Position numbers and translations under genes: made by a program. Source: Plakobranchus ocellatus (taxonomy: Eukaryota; Mollusca; Gastropoda; Plakobranchidae). Taken from it: a stretch of DNA of 22,500 bases. Each line of letters starts with the position of its first letter. Positions within the stretch are counted from its first letter, which is position 1. The notes under the pieces were generated by a model that saw only the letters and a program-made list of their open reading frames with translations, did not search any database and was not told where the DNA came from. Shown piece after piece: positions 18,412 through 22,500 of the stretch. Location: positions 113,229 through 135,728 of the forward strand of contig BLXT01001860.1 in NCBI GenBank assembly GCA_019648995.1, in the 5' to 3' direction.

Positions 18412-20661
18412 TAAGTTCGTTGCTAGAGGAGTTTGAAAAATTATTGTCTATATAAAAAAGCATAATCTTGTTTTGTTTTTCTCCTTCATATGTAGACATT
18501 TTAATCTCAAATTACAAACTACCCGGATATATGGCTATATAATCAAAATGTCTGAATTCAATCGAAATCTAAAATACGCACACACGCATACACATGTGAT
18601 TTTCATTACCCTCATAGAATTTTAAGGAACGTGTTGGAAAAATAATGAAATAAAAAAGCCATGTATGAATTATTAAAATGCAAAGTCTGAGTCATACAAC
18701 CAGAGATAAATATGATCGGAGAACAAGAGACGGGGTAAGAGAATCGAATTGATAACTGGTGAAAGGGAAGAACTGAAGACGATTAGAGTAACTAATTGCC
18801 TAACAAAGGAGACACGAAACTGAAAGGAGAAGTTATGTCAGAAACTCAGGCAGAGCCAATCTAACCGAGGAAGAATGGACAGGCCTTGTTCATCCAAGAT
18901 TATTTATGAATGTTCCTGTTACCATGTGATTTGTATTATAACCGTCTGGCCTCTCGATAAGCAATTATTTGTTCTTTAAGAGTGTAGGACACACACATCA
19001 TGTGGGCGGTGATAAAATTATTTGTTACAAAAACAGAGTAAAGAAGACTTTTAGATGTAAAAAAAGATATCGCTATAATTTCATTAAAACTCATGTTAGA
19101 TGGGATTGTTTTATACTAAAATCAATAGATGTTGCCTCCAATGGGCAAACGATGCAGGTCTCAGGCGACCGTTTGATCCTCATACTTAAATGGCTACGCG
19201 ATGCTGACCCCGAGTCTGTTGTAAGAATCTCGACACGATTACAGACGTAAATGGCTTCTCGATGCTGACTCTGAGTCACCTCTCCCAAAATTTGAATGGT
19301 AAAGAATAAAATGATTAAATATAGCCTGAAAAGTTCTTTTCATTATCTTTCATCGTTCCGTTTAGTTTTATACAATTTTTTTCTCGCTCTTCTGAAAGAA
19401 ATCTTCAAAGTTTCCAAGACTTGTGAGGGAGTGATAACATTACCATTGGGTATGATAGTGTAGAAGAGAGTTAAGTTCTACAGAATACAGTTTATTGTAC
19501 CCTAAGTTTCCATGGGATATCATGGCGTTAGTGGAGAGATATGTTACATTTTGATATCTACCCCCACAAAAAAAAAATGTCCCACGCAGTAGCTGTATAA
19601 GCAAAACGAAAAAACAATGAGTGCAATATCTAGTTTGTATAATCTTTCCTCACATATTTCTAGAAAGATCAGTCAAGTGCACCACACGGGGCGTCGTTTT
19701 AAGTAAGCCCAATTTAGCTTATGAATTTCATCTTTCTAGTGTTAGTGCTGTATTTGTAAACAATCCAAACATCATCATATGAACGATTGCATTCGGTGCA
19801 ATTCTGGAAAAGCTACATCTTTATGCATTACACTCTCTCTTTGTTGGTGGAATAAATAGTAACACTGACTTGTCAATTTTTTAATAACCCTCCAAAAATG
19901 CGTATTAAAAATTGCGAAGGAAAGGCGTCTAGAAAAATCCAAAAGGTTAGAAAAATTCCCAGCGAACCTATACTTGATGCTACTGAGTGAGTAAATTAAA
20001 AAAATCAGCATCATGTTGGTGAATTAGTTTGACCGCCGCTCTGATGTGGGACCTACTCTCTATATAACCCATTAGGACCAGGCCTCATCATAGCCATGCA
20101 AAACTTGTAGTAAAGAGTTGTTTTGATTATTTAGTCAATGAAAAGTTTAAACCAAGGCAGCACAAAACCTCACGGCTGCCATCGATTTTACAACAATGAT
20201 AGCTGTAATCGATCAATTCTCATTATGATTCCTGTGATAATTGTACAGCAAACATTCCACTTTCAACTAACGGATTCAAAATTTCAATAGCAAATCAAAC
20301 ATGATGATACTGATATCCCCAAGTGTGTTGGCTGATATTTTGTGCAGGGGTTTCAATGTTAAGCATAAACATTGAAGTCCTATATTATAGAACAGACTAC
20401 AGATTGGAAAGTACAGGGCAAGGCTCTGATGATCAATGGTAGTTTAGACAGAGCCAGACGCGGCCACACACCTGTCAGTGGTGAGCGCATACAACAGCGG
20501 AATCTTTTGAGTATCCTCCGGAGTTTGTTTCAATTGTTTGTGTCAATACCTCCGTTATCCTGTCTCGTTATACAATGGCAGAGCGGCACAGGCTGTTGTC
20601 AATCAGTTTTATTCAAGCTCACATCAATTTGTTTCTTATAGCAGATTTATTATTCTGAGAA
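18412..20661. other. No gene recognised; one two-copy repeat
   Basis: Unique AT-rich DNA. Frames at 18969-19250, 19775-20014 (minus) and 20372-20641 are short, and the last begins at TTG. None shows a family I recognise. The 61-bp duplication at 19187-19277 is listed separately. Confidence 0.5.
19187..19277. repeat. Two-copy direct repeat, period 61 bp
   Basis: The 30-base segments at 19187-19216 and 19248-19277 match at 26 positions, sharing TAAATGGCT, CGATGCTGAC and GAGTC. The intervening 31 bases weakly resemble the sequence before the first copy, so this may be a decayed 61-bp tandem duplication. Confidence 0.65.
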
Positions 20662-20742
20662 GAGTGGTGGCTTATCTGCTAGGACAGTTGGCTACCAAAT
20701 GAGATGTTTGCGGTTTATATTTCAATATTGGTCCAAACCGGC
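20662..20742 (+). mobile_element. SINE relic, tRNA-like head only (copy C)
   Basis: GAGTGGTGGCTTATCTGCTA, then AGGACAGTTGGCTACCAA, matches the first half of the SINE head at 11451-11490. The B-box area is disrupted: GGTTT is separated from CAATATTGGTCC by a short insertion, and the body of the element is missing. Similarity fades at about 20742. With the B box lost it should be transcriptionally dead. It may be a 3'-truncated SINE or an older relative of the source tRNA-like sequence. Confidence 0.65.
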
Positions 20743-21569
20743 ATTTTTAAACTTTTCAGCTTTTTTAAAGAATGCACAAACCCATGGCTTTTTTTAAAAA
20801 TATAATTTATTTTCGTTACTCACTTCACTGTTTTTTTTTACTGACTTAAACCTTCAAGTCACTAATAAAGGTATATCGGATAGCTACATTCAGTTTTATG
20901 AAACTGACTATCAAAAGTAATTTTATATGAAGAATCATATCAGTGCAGTGCGAGTCTGAGCTTTCCTTTGTTTTATTTAATGTCGATCAAATATTTACTA
21001 TGGAATCAAGCCTTAGCTTTTCTACCTTACGGTGTAAAATTGTACAATATAATGTTCCTCGGCTCTTGTTTCAATGATCTTATTAAAATGTACTCACTTA
21101 TTAATTATCAATCAAGCATTAAAAGTTAGAATAGTTCGATCGCAATCAATAAAAGAAATAATAACCCTAGTTGAACTAATAAAGGGGAGAGGAATTCATG
21201 ATGATTGAGTAATATCAGTTAATGCGTACTTTGTGCAAATAAAACAAAAAAATTAATGATTAGACATCATGCATGTCTGATACTCACTTTCAGTTATAGA
21301 TGGGGCTAAATTACGGCTAATATTGGTCGGAGAGAGTTACATTAACATTGCGTGTCACCTGTTAATGCATTAAAGAATAAGTGTATAAAAAATAATAATA
21401 TTTATTTTAGATAATCGTAAGCATTGGTAATCCAGCAACTGTGGAAGACACAGAACTGCAAGATCGGTTTCTGCAAAAATATTCCATTGAGGATGTAAAC
21501 AACAGCCTAGCATTATTGGGTGTGTAGGACAGACTTACAGTCAGCTTGAGGTACAGACCCTTTAAATCT
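20743..21569. other. No gene recognised
   Basis: AT-rich DNA with T runs near 20781 and 20830. No frame, repeat or motif that I can support. Confidence 0.5.
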
Positions 21570-21615
21570 GACACGCACACACACACACACACACTATGTG
21601 GAAATAGAGGAGTTT

Positions 21616-21673
<58 letters not shown>
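21570..21673. repeat. (AC)n and (TC)28 microsatellites
   Basis: An AC run at 21570-21594, 23 bases of unique sequence, then an uninterrupted TC run at 21618-21673. Minus-strand frames through it (Arg-Glu repeats) are artefacts. Confidence 0.95.
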
Positions 21674-21675
<2 letters not shown>

Positions 21676-21853
21676 GAACCATAAGTTTCCGATAATAGGG
21701 AGAAAACAGCAACAGAAGTAAAACTGTTTATTGCCACACTCACTGAACAATAAGAGTGGACGATTTTGCAATTTACAGCCATTTATCAGATGAATAAAAC
21801 TGAAAAGGCTGGTGATGAATCGTGTTCGTTTGTTGTATTTGCCTAAACTGTCA

Positions 21854-22474
21854 CTGTAGACCGGTGATCCCAGGAGGAGACTGTGAGTGCCAGATATAAT
21901 TTAGCTTACAAAGAATATAACAAATATTGAAGTAGAAAAAAATACCCTTATCAATGCTTTGACTTGAAGGGACGAATAATCTTAACTTTGTCAGATACTT
22001 AAAACGTGAATCAACAATATTGGTAAAGTAACATTCTTGTATCGCCAAAGTTTTGTAAGAAAAATTAAAAAGCAGTCTTGAATGAAGTTTTATAGGATCA
22101 GAACTTCCACCGTATAGGTAGAAAGTGTCGCAAAATATAACTCCTTTTGGATGAAATGACCGAAACTTATATGGGCATTTTTTTTTTAGCAGATGATATT
22201 TCTTTGTCTTAAAACTAAATTTAGATTCCACAGATTGATTTATTTCCAATGTTCTCTCCGGTCTTTCACAAGTTCACTCAAGTAATGATGTAATTATCGT
22301 TATTTCTCTCCCCTGTATCACCCGGAAAATCCCTAAGGATTTTAAACGCCTGATGAGTTCTTCCTTTGTATGAGATGCTTGGTAGAAATGATGCAAAACT
22401 ATGTCCATCTTTGACTTCAGAAAAAGTGCACTTTCTTTGTAACTTGTAGGAAACTTAAAAATGTTATTCTGTTT
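21854..22474 (-). pseudogene. Possible coding exon or decayed gene fragment with leucine-rich-repeat-like registers
   Basis: Reading leftwards from 22474, one frame is open for 66 codons (with an ATG at 22408-22406), meets TGA at 22276-22274, and is open again for 140 codons to TGA at 21853-21851. The composition is not low-complexity. Numbered after the first TGA, three stretches share the spacing hydrophobic-x-Leu/Ile-x7-Ile: F51/L53/I61, L76/I78/I86 and L97/L99/I107. The last two continue with Phe five residues later (F91, F112) and L94 or F115. This resembles the Lxx LxL...I....F..L pattern of animal leucine-rich repeats, which bind other proteins, but repeat lengths (25 and 21) are irregular. 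A good donor, T|GTAAGC, lies at 21909-21904, so an exon could end at 21910. The in-frame TGA means a pseudogene, an intron boundary I cannot place, or a chance frame. Confidence 0.25.
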
Positions 22475-22500
22475 TTATAACTCAGATCAAAGTTAAATTG

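Noticed and set aside
18188-18499. Minus-strand frame of 103 codons with poly-aspartate
   Set aside because: It is driven by the ATC tract. The flanking residues lack a recognisable domain and all frames of the tract are equally open.
20372-20641. Plus-strand frame of 89 codons
   Set aside because: It begins at TTG, which is not a normal start in a eukaryote, and shows no domain.
22320-22400. CTGATGAG, the core of a hammerhead ribozyme
   Set aside because: The following sequence lacks a helix II closing onto a correctly placed GAAA, and no matching helix III or cleavage triplet was found. The same check failed at 8907 and at the minus-strand match near 8348.
1-22500. CRISPR array, bacterial operon or phage content
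   Set aside because: There are no evenly spaced repeats with unique spacers, no dense coding and no ribosome-binding-site pattern. The tandem arrays have no spacers and the window is eukaryotic in character.

Overview
This looks like non-coding DNA from a metazoan nuclear genome. It is AT-rich and crowded with microsatellites, and it carries tRNA-derived SINEs, the 3' end of a LINE-type retrotransposon and several decayed tandem arrays. I found no operon structure, no RNA gene apart from the SINE tRNA-like heads, and no intact host protein gene. A marine or freshwater invertebrate, perhaps a mollusc, is my guess from the mix of long GA, AC and AT/GT tracts and tRNA-SINEs; the sequence does not prove it.

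Layout. Positions 1-2744 hold simple repeats (ACT, GGA, CT, GA) separated by plain AT-rich DNA, with one G-rich island at 1458-1492 carrying two overlapping exact EGR/Zif268-type 9-mers. A full-length tRNA-SINE with a 10-bp target-site duplication lies at 2745-3007. Positions 3858-5443 hold AC, a compound AAT/CAA/GAA tract, and a GA tract built on a 28-bp minisatellite. Positions 6400-8440 hold small, old tandem duplications (periods about 57, 103 and 51 bp) and two palindromic elements. Positions 9389-10530 hold a pyrimidine tract with a 30-bp repeat, then a 5'-truncated LINE whose open reading frame is intact for 140 codons to its stop, then a TG/TA tract. Positions 11307-11710 hold an AT/GT tract and a second full-length SINE with a 13-bp target-site duplication. 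Positions 12341-12923 hold a 38-bp minisatellite of about 15 units. Positions 12924-17573 are mostly unique sequence. Positions 17574-17890 hold a degenerate array of about 16 bp period, and 18276-18411 an ATC tract. A third, head-only SINE relic lies at 20662-20742.

The best candidate for host coding sequence is on the minus strand at 21854-22474. One frame stays open for 66 codons, meets a single TGA, then stays open for 140 more. Its second part shows three leucine-rich-repeat-like registers and ends near a good GTAAGC splice donor. I read it as a possible exon or decayed gene fragment, at low confidence.

I see no unit in which genes work together, and no clear new system. The features most worth a second look are the 38-bp array, the SINE family with its clean target-site duplications, the minus-strand LRR-like frame and the EGR-site/G-rich island.
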